The position numbers were made by a program, and so were the translations under genes. From NCBI GenBank assembly GCA_034664105.1, contig JAXDIH010000125.1, forward strand, positions 1-34,193: DNA of 34,193 bases, in the 5' to 3' direction. How positions within the stretch are numbered: the first letter of the stretch is position 1; every line of letters starts with the position of its first letter. A model generated the notes under the pieces. It made no database searches and was not told the DNA's origin. It was given only the letters and a program-made list of their open reading frames with translations. The DNA is from JACVRW01 sp034664105 (GTDB lineage Bacteria > Actinomycetota > Thermoleophilia > Solirubrobacterales > Thermoleophilaceae). Positions 7,162-14,852 of the stretch are shown here, one piece after another.

Positions 7162-7287
7162 GCGGCGCGCTCGGCGGCGGCGGGGCGCTCAGCAGCAGCA
7201 GCGCGCTCGGCGGCAGCGGCGCGCTCGCTGGCAGCGGCGCGCTCGGCGGCAGCGGTGAACTCGACAGCCGCGGGGCGCTCAGCAGCA
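7162..7287. repeat. Imperfect 18-bp tandem repeat (seven units of 15-21 bp)
   Basis: The unit GCGGCGCGCTCGGCGGCA recurs with substitutions. Every unit length is a multiple of three (18, 21, 15, 18, 18, 18, 18). The array begins inside the last codons of the YbdD-like gene and fills most of the 186-bp gap before tetR. One minus-strand frame reads as an Ala-Ala-Glu-Arg-Ala-Ala hexapeptide repeat, but it has no start of its own. Confidence 0.7.
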
Positions 7288-7470
7288 GCGCGCCCCCGGC
7301 TTCTCGTCGCGCTCGCGCATCCGCCAGCGCTCGAAGTCGCGCCGGCTCATCACGGGATCGTCGGGATGCTGGCGGCGGCGGTGCTCCACGTAGCGGTCGT
7401 AGGCCGTCTCCCCGGCCACCTCGCGCAGGTAGCCGAGCAACCCGCGGGCCGTGCCGAGCAACGCGGGCAT
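7279..7470 (-). CDS. ybdD: YbdD/YjiX-family small protein (DUF466)
   Basis: This 63-residue cytosolic protein is the usual partner of CstA/BtsT-type transporters. Recognisable features are the YDRYVEHRRRQHPDDPVMSRRDFERWR core and the C-terminal Cys-Cys, both typical of the family. Its exact role is unsettled; it is thought to support transporter function. The ATG follows the cstA TAG with no intervening base, so the two are translated as a pair. The stop codon lies inside an 18-bp tandem repeat. The family C-terminus is intact, so there is no need to invoke a frameshift into the repeat. Confidence 0.9.
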   Translation of the reverse strand: MPALLGTARGLLGYLREVAGETAYDRYVEHRRRQHPDDPVMSRRDFERWRMRERDEKPGARCC

Positions 7471-9675
7471 CTAGCCGCCCACCCCGGTCGGCGCGCGCTC
7501 ATCCGTCTCCCGCGCGGCGCCGTTGCCGCCGGCCGCGGCGGCCGCCAGCCGCTCGCGCTCCGCCGGCAGCACGAACAGCCCGGATGGCGCCACCAGGTGC
7601 GACGGCTCTGGCGGCGTCTCCGTCAGCTCGGCTGGGCGGCCGCGGATCGTCGCCACCCAGATGCGCGCGGCGTCGGCGATCACCACGATGATCAGCACCG
7701 CGAAGAAGGCCGCCAGCACGCCGTCGACGGTCGAGTTGGTCACGACCTGGTGCATGTCGTCGACGCTCTTCGCCGGCGGCAGCACCTTGCCCGCGTCGAG
7801 CGCGTCCTGGAAGGCGTCGCGCTGCGCGAAGAAGCCCAGCTTCGGGTTGTCGGAGAACACCTTCTGATAGCTCGCGGTCAGCGTGACGACGGCGTCCCAC
7901 GCGAGCGGCACGGCCGTGACCCACGCCCACTTCAGCTTGCCCGACTTGATCAGGATCGTCGTGGCCACCGTCAGCGCCACGGCCGCCAGCAGCTGGTTCG
8001 CGATCCCGAACAGCGGGAACAGCTGGTTGATCCCGCCGAGGGGGTCGGTCGCGCCGGTGTACAGGAAGTAGCCCCAGGCGCCGACCACCACGGCGCTCGT
8101 CGCCCACAGCCCTGGCTTCCACGACACCCGCCCGATCGGCTTCCAGAAGTTGCCCAGCGTGTCCTGCAGCATGAAGCGCCCGACCCGCGTGCCCGCGTCC
8201 ACCGTGGTGAGGATGAACAGGGCCTCGAACATGATCGCGAAGTGGTACCAGAAGGCCTTCATGCCGTTGCCACCGATCACGCCGGAGAAGATCTGCGACA
8301 TTCCGATCGCCAGCGTGGGCGCCCCGCCGGTCCGCGCCACGAGGCTGTCCTCGTGCACGGCCGACGCAGCGGACGTGAGCTGGTCGGGGGTGACCGTGAA
8401 TCCGAAGTCGCGCACCGCGGCCGACGCCGACTGCACCGTGTCCCCCAGCACGCCCGCCGGCGCGTTCATCGCGAAGTACAGACCCGGGTCGATGACCGAC
8501 GCGGCGGTGATCGCCATGACCGCCACGAACGACTCCATCAGCATCGCGCCGTAGCCGATCGTGCGGACCTGCGACTCCTTCTCGATCATCTTCGGCGTCG
8601 TGCCCGACGCGATCAGGGAGTGGAATCCGGACAGCGCTCCGCAGGCGATGATGATGAACACGAATGGGAACAGCGACCCGGCGAAGACCGGGCCCTGCCC
8701 GTTCGACGCGAAGTCGGTGAAGCGCTCGTTCTGGAGCACGGGCAGCGTGACGACGATCCCGAGCGCCAGCAGGCCGATTACCCCGACCTTCATGAACGTC
8801 GAGAGGTAGTCGCGCGGGGCGAGCAGCATCCATACGGGGAGCACCGAGGCAGCGAAGCCGTAGGCGATCAGGCAGAACGTGAGCGTCTCAGGGGAGAGCG
8901 TGAAGAAGTCGGCCAGCGCGCCGTCGGACTCCTGCACCCAGCCGCCGGCCACGATCGCCAGCAGCAGCAGGGCGACGCCGATGGCGGTCGTCTCGAGCAC
9001 GCGGCCGGGCCGCAGCACCCGCAGGTAGAAGCCCATCAGCAGCGCGATCGGGATCGTCATCGCGATCGAGAACGTGCCCCAGGGCGACTGCGCGAGCGCC
9101 TGCACGACCACCAGCGCCAGCACCGCGAGCAGGATGATCATGATCGAGAAGACGGCGATCAGCGCGGCCGCCCCGCCCACCGGTCCGATCTCTTCACGCG
9201 CCATCTGCCCGAGGCTCTTGCCGTCTCGGCGCATGGAGAAGAACAGGATCATCATGTCCTGCACGGCGCCGGCGAAGATGACGCCGACGATGATCCAGAT
9301 CGTCCCGGGGAGGAAGCCCATCTGGGCCGCCAGCACCGGACCCACGAGCGGACCGGCCCCCGCGATCGCGGCGAAGTGATGGCCGAACAGCACGCGCCGG
9401 TCGGTCGGGTGGTAGTCGTGCCCGTTGTCGAGGCGCTCCGCGGGAGTGGCGCGCTTGTCGTCGACCTCCAGCACACGCTTGACGATGAAGCGGGCGTAGA
9501 ACCGGTACGCGATCGCGTACGAACACAGCGCCGCGAACAGCAGCCAGACCGCGTTGATCCGCTCGCCGCGCGCGAGCGCCAGGACGCCCCACGCCACCGC
9601 ACCGAGCAGCGCCACGGCAGACCAGATCACGATGCTGCGGACGCGGACCGGGCGGCCCCTCACGTTGATGCTCAT
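7471..9675 (-). CDS. cstA: CstA/BtsT-family carbon-starvation (pyruvate/peptide) transporter
   Basis: This 734-residue polytopic inner-membrane protein imports pyruvate or peptides under carbon limitation in relatives. Family signatures include NGHDYHPTDRRVLFGHHFAAIAGAGPLVGPVLAAQMGF split over loop and helix, a long series of hydrophobic helices (about 16-18), GALSGFHSLIASGTTPK and GGINQLFPLFGIANQLLAA. The C-terminal tail (about 690-734) is hydrophilic. The start ATG has a strong Shine-Dalgarno (GAGGGGGAG), unlike most nearby genes, so this one has a leader. An inverted repeat in that leader could hide the Shine-Dalgarno. ybdD follows immediately. Pyruvate versus peptide specificity cannot be decided here. 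Confidence 0.95.
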   Translation of the reverse strand: MSINVRGRPVRVRSIVIWSAVALLGAVAWGVLALARGERINAVWLLFAALCSYAIAYRFYARFIVKRVLEVDDKRATPAERLDNGHDYHPTDRRVLFGHHFAAIAGAGPLVGPVLAAQMGFLPGTIWIIVGVIFAGAVQDMMILFFSMRRDGKSLGQMAREEIGPVGGAAALIAVFSIMIILLAVLALVVVQALAQSPWGTFSIAMTIPIALLMGFYLRVLRPGRVLETTAIGVALLLLAIVAGGWVQESDGALADFFTLSPETLTFCLIAYGFAASVLPVWMLLAPRDYLSTFMKVGVIGLLALGIVVTLPVLQNERFTDFASNGQGPVFAGSLFPFVFIIIACGALSGFHSLIASGTTPKMIEKESQVRTIGYGAMLMESFVAVMAITAASVIDPGLYFAMNAPAGVLGDTVQSASAAVRDFGFTVTPDQLTSAASAVHEDSLVARTGGAPTLAIGMSQIFSGVIGGNGMKAFWYHFAIMFEALFILTTVDAGTRVGRFMLQDTLGNFWKPIGRVSWKPGLWATSAVVVGAWGYFLYTGATDPLGGINQLFPLFGIANQLLAAVALTVATTILIKSGKLKWAWVTAVPLAWDAVVTLTASYQKVFSDNPKLGFFAQRDAFQDALDAGKVLPPAKSVDDMHQVVTNSTVDGVLAAFFAVLIIVVIADAARIWVATIRGRPAELTETPPEPSHLVAPSGLFVLPAERERLAAAAAGGNGAARETDERAPTGVGG

Positions 9676-9684
9676 CTGCTCTCC

Positions 9685-9722
9685 CCCTCGGATCGCTGAA
9701 GCCGCGTTACCCGGTCCGAGGG
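9685..9722 (-). promoter_or_regulatory. Inverted repeat in the cstA leader overlapping the ribosome-binding site
   Basis: CCCTCGGATC (9685-9694) and GGTCCGAGGG (9713-9722) are complementary at 9 of 10 positions across an 18-nt loop. In the mRNA, the arm nearest the gene contains the 5' part of the Shine-Dalgarno, so folding would occlude it. It could instead be a protein operator. Confidence 0.4.
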
Positions 9723-9733
9723 AACCTCACACG

Positions 9734-9759
9734 AAAAAGGGCGCCCCGCGGGGCGCCCT
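9734..9759 (-). terminator. Intrinsic terminator after the 157-residue protein gene
   Basis: AGGGCGCCCC-GC-GGGGCGCCCT forms a 10-bp GC stem. On the minus strand it is followed by TTTTT. It lies 28 bp past the stop at 9787 and separates that gene from cstA. Confidence 0.85.
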
Positions 9760-9786
9760 CTCTCTCGAAGCGATTGCCGTGCGCGA

Positions 9787-10260
9787 CTAGCTGGCGCCCA
9801 CTCGCTCGCTTTCGCTGGTCGTCGAGCTGGAGTTCGTCTCCGGCGTGGTGCTCGCCGTGTACTCGAACTCCTCCTCGGCGCCGAACAGCGCGTCGAGGAC
9901 CTTCTTGCGCAGGCCCTCGCTCAGCGCGAGGGCAAGCCCCGCTCCGACGAGTCCCACGAAAAGCACGCGACCCTTGCGACGCTTACGCGGCTTCTGCCCG
10001 CGCAGCGAGTCGGCCGCCTCCTTGAGAGAGGAAGCCGCATCCTTCAGCTCCCTCTGCACCTTCTTGTCGTCGAGAGCCTTCGCGGGGCCCTTGCCGTTCA
10101 CGCGCCCGTACGCCTTCTTCGCGGAGACGAAGGCGTTGCGCAGGTTCTCGCGCAGCTCCTGGTCCGTGACCAGACGCTGGACGTACTCATTCGAGCGGAC
10201 CGCCTTGCCGGCGGCATACGCTCCGGCGCCGGCCTTTGCGGCCTTTTTCTTTGCTGCCAT
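9787..10260 (-). CDS. Membrane-anchored protein of unknown function, basic N-terminus and acidic/Ser-Thr C-terminus
   Basis: The 157 residues start with a Lys/Ala-rich stretch resembling histone-like tails (MAAKKKAAKAGAGAYAAGKA). A helical, coiled-coil-prone region follows (about 25-90, with QRELKDAASSLKEAADSLRG). Next come a very basic KPRKRRKGR stop-transfer sequence, one hydrophobic helix (about 98-113) and a short acidic, Ser/Thr-rich end. By the positive-inside rule, the helical domain should be cytoplasmic. I do not recognise a family. The gene has its own promoter-like TAAAGT (10295-10290), a 29-nt leader with a GAGGAGAG ribosome-binding site, and its own terminator, so it is a single-gene unit between lon and cstA. 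Confidence 0.75.
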   Translation of the reverse strand: MAAKKKAAKAGAGAYAAGKAVRSNEYVQRLVTDQELRENLRNAFVSAKKAYGRVNGKGPAKALDDKKVQRELKDAASSLKEAADSLRGQKPRKRRKGRVLFVGLVGAGLALALSEGLRKKVLDALFGAEEEFEYTASTTPETNSSSTTSESERVGAS

Positions 10261-10316
10261 TGCTCTCCTCGGGTCCGCTTGGTCGAGACACTTTACCCAG
10301 ACGCGCCAGGCGCGAA

Positions 10317-10338
10317 CAAGAAAGCCCCGCTCAGCGGG
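10317..10338 (-). terminator. Terminator hairpin overlapping the lon stop codon
   Basis: CCCGC (10326-10330) and GCGGG (10334-10338) bracket TCA, which is the lon TGA on the minus strand. On that strand the stem is followed by GCTTTCTTG. The stem is short, so efficiency is uncertain. Confidence 0.5.
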
Positions 10339-12712
10339 CGTTTCGCCGGGCGCTCTTTTGCAGTGCGGCGTCGAGCACCTCGTCCTCTGAGTCCACCAGG
10401 ACGAACTTCATCCGCTTGCGCAGGTGCTCCGGGATGTCCTCTATGTCGGCCTCGTTTCCGCGCGGGATGATCAGCCGGTTGATGCCGACGCGCTGAGCGG
10501 CCAGCGCCTTCTCCTTCAGGCCGCCGATCGGCAGCACCTGGCCGGTGAGCGTGATCTCGCCGGTCATCGCCGTGTCGGCCCGCACCAGTCGGCCGGTGAT
10601 CCGCGAGGCCAGGGCGGTCGCCATCGTGATGCCGGCGCTCGGGCCGTCCTTGGGGATCGCTCCGGCCGGCACGTGGATGTGCAGGTCGTGCTCGCGGAAG
10701 TAGCCCGGTGGCACCTCGCCGTCGAGCGTCTTCACGTACGACAGCGCGGCCGCCGCCGACTCCTTCATGACGTCGCCGAGCTGGCCGGTGATCTGGAGCT
10801 TGCCGTCACCGGAGTAAGCGGTGGCCTCCACGAACAGCACGTCCCCGCCCACCGGCGTCCAGGCCAGGCCGGTCGCCACGCCGGGCTGGGTCACGCGCGA
10901 CTTCACGTCGAGCTGGAAGCGGCGCTTGCCGAGCAGCTCGCTCACGGTCTTCTTGCGTATGACCCGCTTCGATCTGCGCGTGCCCTCGGCGAACTCGCGC
11001 GCGACCTTGCGACAGATCGACCCGATCTGGCGCTCCAGCCCGCGCACGCCCGCCTCGCGGGTGTAGCCGTCGATGATCTCGTCGAGCGCCTCGTCGGTGA
11101 ACTCGATCTTCGAGCGCCCCAACCCGTTGCGCTCGATCTGGCGCGGCACGAGGTAGCGCTTGGCGATCTCGCGCTTCTCCTCCTGCGTGTAGCCCGACAG
11201 CTCGATGACCTCCATGCGGTCCTGCAGCGCCGGCGGCACCGTGTCCAGCTGGTTCGCCGTGCAGATGAAGAAGACCGGCGAGAGGTCGAACGGCAGATCC
11301 AGGTAATGGTCGCGGAAGGTGCTGTTCTGCTCGGGGTCGAGCACCTCGAGCATCGCGCTGGCGGGGTCGCCGCGGTAGTCGGCGCCCATCTTGTCGATCT
11401 CGTCGATCATCAGCACGGGGTTGTTCGCCCCGGCGTCGCGCATCGCGCGGATGATCGTGCCCGGCAGCGCGCCGATGTAGGTGCGTCGGTGCCCGCGGAT
11501 CTCCGACTCGTCGCGCACGCCGCCGACGGAGATGCGCTCGAAGTGCCGCCCCATCGCTGCCGCGACCGAGCGGCCCAGGGAGGTCTTGCCCACGCCGGGC
11601 GGGCCGACGAAGCAGAGGATCGACGAGCGCGCGTCGGGCTTGAGCTTGCGCACCGCGAGGAACTCCAGGATGCGGTCCTTGACGCGCTCGATGTCGTAGT
11701 GGTCGCGGTCGAGCACCTCGCGGGCGTGCTTGAGGTCGAGGTTGTCCGCGGTCGACTCGGACCAGGGCAGGTCGGCCAGCCACTCGAGGTAGGTGCGGAT
11801 CACGCCGTGCTCGGCGGCCTGGGGCGGCAGGCGCTCGAAGCGCTGCAGCTCGCGCTCGGCCTGCTTCCAGGCGTACTCGGGCAGGCCGGCCTGCTCCAGG
11901 CGCTCGCGCAGCTCGGCCGCCTCGGCCTGCGTCTCGTCGACCTCGCCGAGCTCCTCCTGGATCGCCTTGAGCTGCTGGCGCAGGAGGTACTCGCGCTGGC
12001 CCTTGTCCATCTCGGACTGGACCTGCGACTGGATCCGCGATCCGATCTCCACCAGCTCCAGCTCGCGCGCGAGCAGCTCGGACAGCAGGCGCAGGCGGGC
12101 GGTCACGTCGCGCTCCTCCAGCAGCCGCTGCTTCTCCTCGGTCTTGATGCGCAGCGCGCCGGCGATCAGGTGGGCGAGCTCGGCCGGGTCGTCGAGGTTC
12201 GCCAGCGCCATCTGCAGCTCGGCCGGCAGGTAGGGGACCTCCTCGATGATGCGCGAGAAGGTGGCCTGCACGTTGCGGTGGAGCGCCTCCAGCTCCGGCG
12301 AGGGGATGACGATGTCGGGCGCCTCGGTGATGCGGGCGATCAGGTACGGGTCGGTGGCCACGAAGTCGTCGATCTCCACCCGCTGAGCTCCGTGGACCAG
12401 GATGCGCAGAGTGCCGTCGGGCACCTTCATCATGCGCGCCACGACGCCCGCAACGCCCACGCGGTAGAGGTCGTCGGCCCCGGGCGTCTCGCCGGTGGCC
12501 TCCTTGGCGGCCACCATCACCAGCATCCGGCTGCCGGTGAGCACGTCGTTGACAAGCCTGACCGAGCGCTCCTGCCCGACGGCGAGCGGCATCAGCGCCT
12601 CCGGGAAGGCCACGCTCTCACGCAGCGGAAGGACCGGTAGCGCCTCCGGAAGCGCGGTGCGCACCGGCGCCTCCATCACCTCGCCCTCCGGTGAGGGGAT
12701 GTGGATGCTCAC
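10331..12712 (-). CDS. lon: ATP-dependent protease Lon (LonA type)
   Basis: This hexameric cytosolic AAA+ protease degrades misfolded and regulatory proteins. The 793 residues contain the N-terminal LAN substrate domain (about 25-220), a coiled helical region with the YLLRQQLKAIQEELGE motif, the ATPase with Walker A GPPGVGKT and Walker B MIDEIDK, and the C-terminal peptidase. The catalytic Ser-Lys pair is S692 (in KDGPSAG) and K735 (in GGLKEK). Translation starts at a GTG whose bases overlap the TGA of the hsp20 gene (GTGA), so it is co-expressed with the small heat-shock protein. I see no separate HspR/HAIR or CIRCE element at this locus. Confidence 0.97.
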   Translation of the reverse strand: MSIHIPSPEGEVMEAPVRTALPEALPVLPLRESVAFPEALMPLAVGQERSVRLVNDVLTGSRMLVMVAAKEATGETPGADDLYRVGVAGVVARMMKVPDGTLRILVHGAQRVEIDDFVATDPYLIARITEAPDIVIPSPELEALHRNVQATFSRIIEEVPYLPAELQMALANLDDPAELAHLIAGALRIKTEEKQRLLEERDVTARLRLLSELLARELELVEIGSRIQSQVQSEMDKGQREYLLRQQLKAIQEELGEVDETQAEAAELRERLEQAGLPEYAWKQAERELQRFERLPPQAAEHGVIRTYLEWLADLPWSESTADNLDLKHAREVLDRDHYDIERVKDRILEFLAVRKLKPDARSSILCFVGPPGVGKTSLGRSVAAAMGRHFERISVGGVRDESEIRGHRRTYIGALPGTIIRAMRDAGANNPVLMIDEIDKMGADYRGDPASAMLEVLDPEQNSTFRDHYLDLPFDLSPVFFICTANQLDTVPPALQDRMEVIELSGYTQEEKREIAKRYLVPRQIERNGLGRSKIEFTDEALDEIIDGYTREAGVRGLERQIGSICRKVAREFAEGTRRSKRVIRKKTVSELLGKRRFQLDVKSRVTQPGVATGLAWTPVGGDVLFVEATAYSGDGKLQITGQLGDVMKESAAAALSYVKTLDGEVPPGYFREHDLHIHVPAGAIPKDGPSAGITMATALASRITGRLVRADTAMTGEITLTGQVLPIGGLKEKALAAQRVGINRLIIPRGNEADIEDIPEHLRKRMKFVLVDSEDEVLDAALQKSARRNAR

Positions 12713-13155
12713 GGCCCTGGGTCGTCGATGCGCACGCGGCGCACCGACTCGTCGGGCCGGGCGAGCGGGATCTCGACTTCGAGCATGCCGTCCTCATACG
12801 ACGCGCGCGCCTCGTCGGCCACGACCTCGGCCCCCAGCTCGACCACCCTCCGGAACGGGCCGTGCTCGATCTCGATCTGCTGGTACAGGCGCCCGCTCAC
12901 CTCAGCCGGCCGGCGTTGGCCGGCGATCAGCAGCTGACGCCCACGGATCTCCAGCCCGAGCTCCTGGATCTGCACTCCGGCGAGGTCCGCCCTGACCACC
13001 GCGCGCGGCGGGTCGTCGACGTAGTAGACGTCGACCGAGGGCGAGAACCCGCGCCCGCGCAGGCCGGTCTGGCGCTCGAATACGTCGCCGAACAGCTCGT
13101 CGATCTCACGCCGCATTCGTTCGAACCCGGCGAACAGGTCGCGTTGCGGGGTCAC
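12709..13155 (-). CDS. Hsp20/alpha-crystallin small heat-shock protein
   Basis: This holdase chaperone prevents aggregation and hands clients to refolding or proteolytic machines. With the GTG start at 13155 it has 148 residues, typical for the family: an N-terminal amphipathic arm (LFAGFERMRREIDELFGDVF), an alpha-crystallin domain at about 40-132 starting SPSVDVYYVDDP, and the conserved ASYEDGMLEVEIP near the end. The GTG is chosen because TATCCT lies 8 nt upstream and because the further in-frame ATG at 13239 would add 28 atypical residues. lon follows with a 4-bp overlap, so the pair forms a chaperone-protease operon. Confidence 0.92.
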   Translation of the reverse strand: MTPQRDLFAGFERMRREIDELFGDVFERQTGLRGRGFSPSVDVYYVDDPPRAVVRADLAGVQIQELGLEIRGRQLLIAGQRRPAEVSGRLYQQIEIEHGPFRRVVELGAEVVADEARASYEDGMLEVEIPLARPDESVRRVRIDDPGP

Positions 13156-13163
13156 GACGATCG

Positions 13164-13169
13164 AGGATA
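13164..13169 (-). promoter_or_regulatory. Putative -10 of the hsp20-lon operon
   Basis: TATCCT on the minus strand, 8 nt before the GTG at 13155. It supports the short start and a leaderless or nearly leaderless message. Confidence 0.45.
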
Positions 13170-13227
13170 CCTCGGCGGGTTCACACGCTGGTGACGCGCC
13201 TGATCGTGAACTGGGAAGGCTTCGCGC

Positions 13228-13452
13228 ATGCGCCTTCATCGCCTGTGCCCGGTTGCCGTCGTCGCACTCATGCTTCTGCCCGCAATCGCCGCCGCCAAGC
13301 CGGCGCGGGACGTGGACGTGCAGCTGCTCGGCGGCACGGACCGCCTGGGCGGTGCCATGGATCCCGATGCCCTGGAGGCCTACCTGGCGCCGTCGCTCAC
13401 GGGCGCGCCGATCGGCCCGCCGGCGCTCGACCGGATCGACCTGACGCCCTGA
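13228..13452 (+). CDS. Small predicted secreted protein, unknown function
   Basis: The 74 residues begin with a typical signal peptide: a positively charged MRLHR, a hydrophobic core (VAVVALMLLPAIAA) and an Ala-Ala-Lys cleavage area near 23. The mature part is about 50 residues, slightly acidic and without Cys. GGGAAGG upstream is a plausible ribosome-binding site. Third codon positions are overwhelmingly G or C, supporting real coding. Its 3' end overlaps the 3' end of the convergent phytoene-dehydrogenase-like gene by 56 bp. No family is recognised. Confidence 0.55.
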   Translation: MRLHRLCPVAVVALMLLPAIAAAKPARDVDVQLLGGTDRLGGAMDPDALEAYLAPSLTGAPIGPPALDRIDLTP

Positions 13453-14848
13453 GCGCCGCCCGGGCCGCCCAGTAGCCCGACATCCCGTGCACTCCGCCGC
13501 CGGGCGGCGTCGACGACGAGCACAGGTAGACGCCCGGGAGCGGCGTCGAGTAGGGCACCCGCCTGGGCACCGGGCGGGCGAACAGCTGGCGCAGGCTCTG
13601 AAGGCCGCCGTTGATGTCGCCGCCGACGAAGTTGGGATTGCGCCGCTCGACCTCGGCGCTGTCCATCGCGCAGCGGGCGGCGATCAGGTCGCGAAAGCCC
13701 GGGGCGAAGCGCTCCACCTGGCTCTCGATCGCCGCGGTCATGTCCCGCGTCGAGCCGTTCGGCACGTGGCAGTACGCCCAGGCGGTGTGCCGGCCGGCGG
13801 GCGCGCGGGTCGCGTCGAACAGGCTGGGCTGGACGAGCAGCACGAACGGCCGCTCGGGATGCTCTCCGTTCGCGACCGCCTCCTCCGACGCCGCCAACTC
13901 GTCGAGCGTGCCGCCCAGGTGCACCGTGCCCGCCCGCGCCGCCTCGGGCGCCGCCCACGGGATCGGGCCGTCGAGGGCCCAGTCGAGCTTGAACACGCCA
14001 GGGCCGTAGCGGTAGCGCGCCAGCGCGCGCCGGTAGCGGTCGGGCAGCCGGTCGCCGGCGAGATCGCGCAGCTGGCGCGGGGTGACGTCGAGCAGCGCCG
14101 GGCCGAACCCGTCCAGCTCGGCGAGCGACTCCACCCAGCGCCCCGTCTCGATCGTGCCGCCCAGCGAGCGCAGGTGCTCGGCCAGGGCGTCGGCCAGGCG
14201 CTGCGACCCGCCGCGCGCCACCGGCCACCCGACCGCGTGGGCGCTCATGGCGAGGACGATCCCGAACGCCGCGCTGACCGGAGCGCGCAGCGACAGCATG
14301 GAGTGCGCGCAGCAGCCCGCCAGCAGCGCCCGGGCGCGCTCGCCCTCGAAGCGCGAGCGGGCGAGGCCGGCGGCGGACCGGATCGCGCTGAGCCCGAAGC
14401 GGCTCAGCAACAGCGGGTGGCGCGGCGAGCGCAGCGGCCCGAGCACGTCGGCGAACAGCGCTCCGGCTTCGCGCACCAGCGGCTCGAACAGGCCACGGTA
14501 GGCGTCCGCGTCGGGACCCAGGCCGGCCGCCGTCGCGGAGACCGAGCGCTCCAAGATCACGGCCGTGCCGTCGTCGAGCGGGTGTGCCAGCGGCGCGTCC
14601 GGGTGCACCGGCTCGAAGCCGTGCTCGCCGAGCGGCAACCGGCTGAGGAACGGCGAGGTGAGCGCGAGCGTCTGGACCGTCGCGCAGGTGTCGTGCACGA
14701 AGCCGGGCAGCGTCAGCTCGGCGGAGCGGCAGCCGCCGCCGACAGTCGCCGCGCCCTCCAGCACCGTGACCCGGCGCCCCGCCTGTGCGAGCGCGATCGC
14801 TCCGGCCAGCCCGTTGGGCCCCGCGCCGACTACGACGGCTGGGGCCAA
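13397..14848 (-). CDS. FAD-dependent phytoene dehydrogenase-like oxidoreductase
   Basis: The 483-residue flavoprotein belongs to the CrtI/PYROXD2-like family. The N-terminal dinucleotide-binding fold is clear (VVGAGPNGLAGAIALAQAG, about 6-24, with VTVLEGAATVGGG following). The C-terminal FAD motif GVYLCSSSTPPGGGVHGMSGYWAA is also present. The closest family type is the NAD(P)/FAD-dependent group rather than true carotenoid desaturases, and no crtB or other carotenoid gene is nearby, so a carotenoid role is not supported. It starts at TTG, 4 bp after the stop of the GMC oxidoreductase. The two redox enzymes are therefore likely coexpressed and may act on the same lipid or alcohol substrate. 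Confidence 0.85.
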   Translation of the reverse strand: MAPAVVVGAGPNGLAGAIALAQAGRRVTVLEGAATVGGGCRSAELTLPGFVHDTCATVQTLALTSPFLSRLPLGEHGFEPVHPDAPLAHPLDDGTAVILERSVSATAAGLGPDADAYRGLFEPLVREAGALFADVLGPLRSPRHPLLLSRFGLSAIRSAAGLARSRFEGERARALLAGCCAHSMLSLRAPVSAAFGIVLAMSAHAVGWPVARGGSQRLADALAEHLRSLGGTIETGRWVESLAELDGFGPALLDVTPRQLRDLAGDRLPDRYRRALARYRYGPGVFKLDWALDGPIPWAAPEAARAGTVHLGGTLDELAASEEAVANGEHPERPFVLLVQPSLFDATRAPAGRHTAWAYCHVPNGSTRDMTAAIESQVERFAPGFRDLIAARCAMDSAEVERRNPNFVGGDINGGLQSLRQLFARPVPRRVPYSTPLPGVYLCSSSTPPGGGVHGMSGYWAARAALRASGRSGRAPAGRSARP

Positions 14849-14852
14849 GCGG

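Noticed and set aside
7162..7287. CRISPR-like array
   Set aside because: Units are 15-21 bp, adjoining and without unique spacers; no cas genes are present.
7279..7290. Programmed frameshift at the end of ybdD into the Ala-Glu-Arg repeat
   Set aside because: YbdD already ends in the family-typical Cys-Cys and there is no convincing slippery sequence with a stimulatory structure. The open frame simply continues as a shadow of tetR.
6403..9699. Very long open frame on the plus strand (about 1,098 codons) opposite tetR, ybdD and cstA
   Set aside because: The translation is Arg/His/Gln-rich with no domain and mirrors the GC-biased third positions of the real minus-strand genes. Similar frames at 22907-25963 and 17105-19432 (plus) were rejected for the same reason.
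13397..14848. Carotenoid biosynthesis gene crtI
   Set aside because: Only general FAD motifs are shared, and no phytoene synthase or other carotenoid gene is near. A general phytoene-dehydrogenase-like label is safer.
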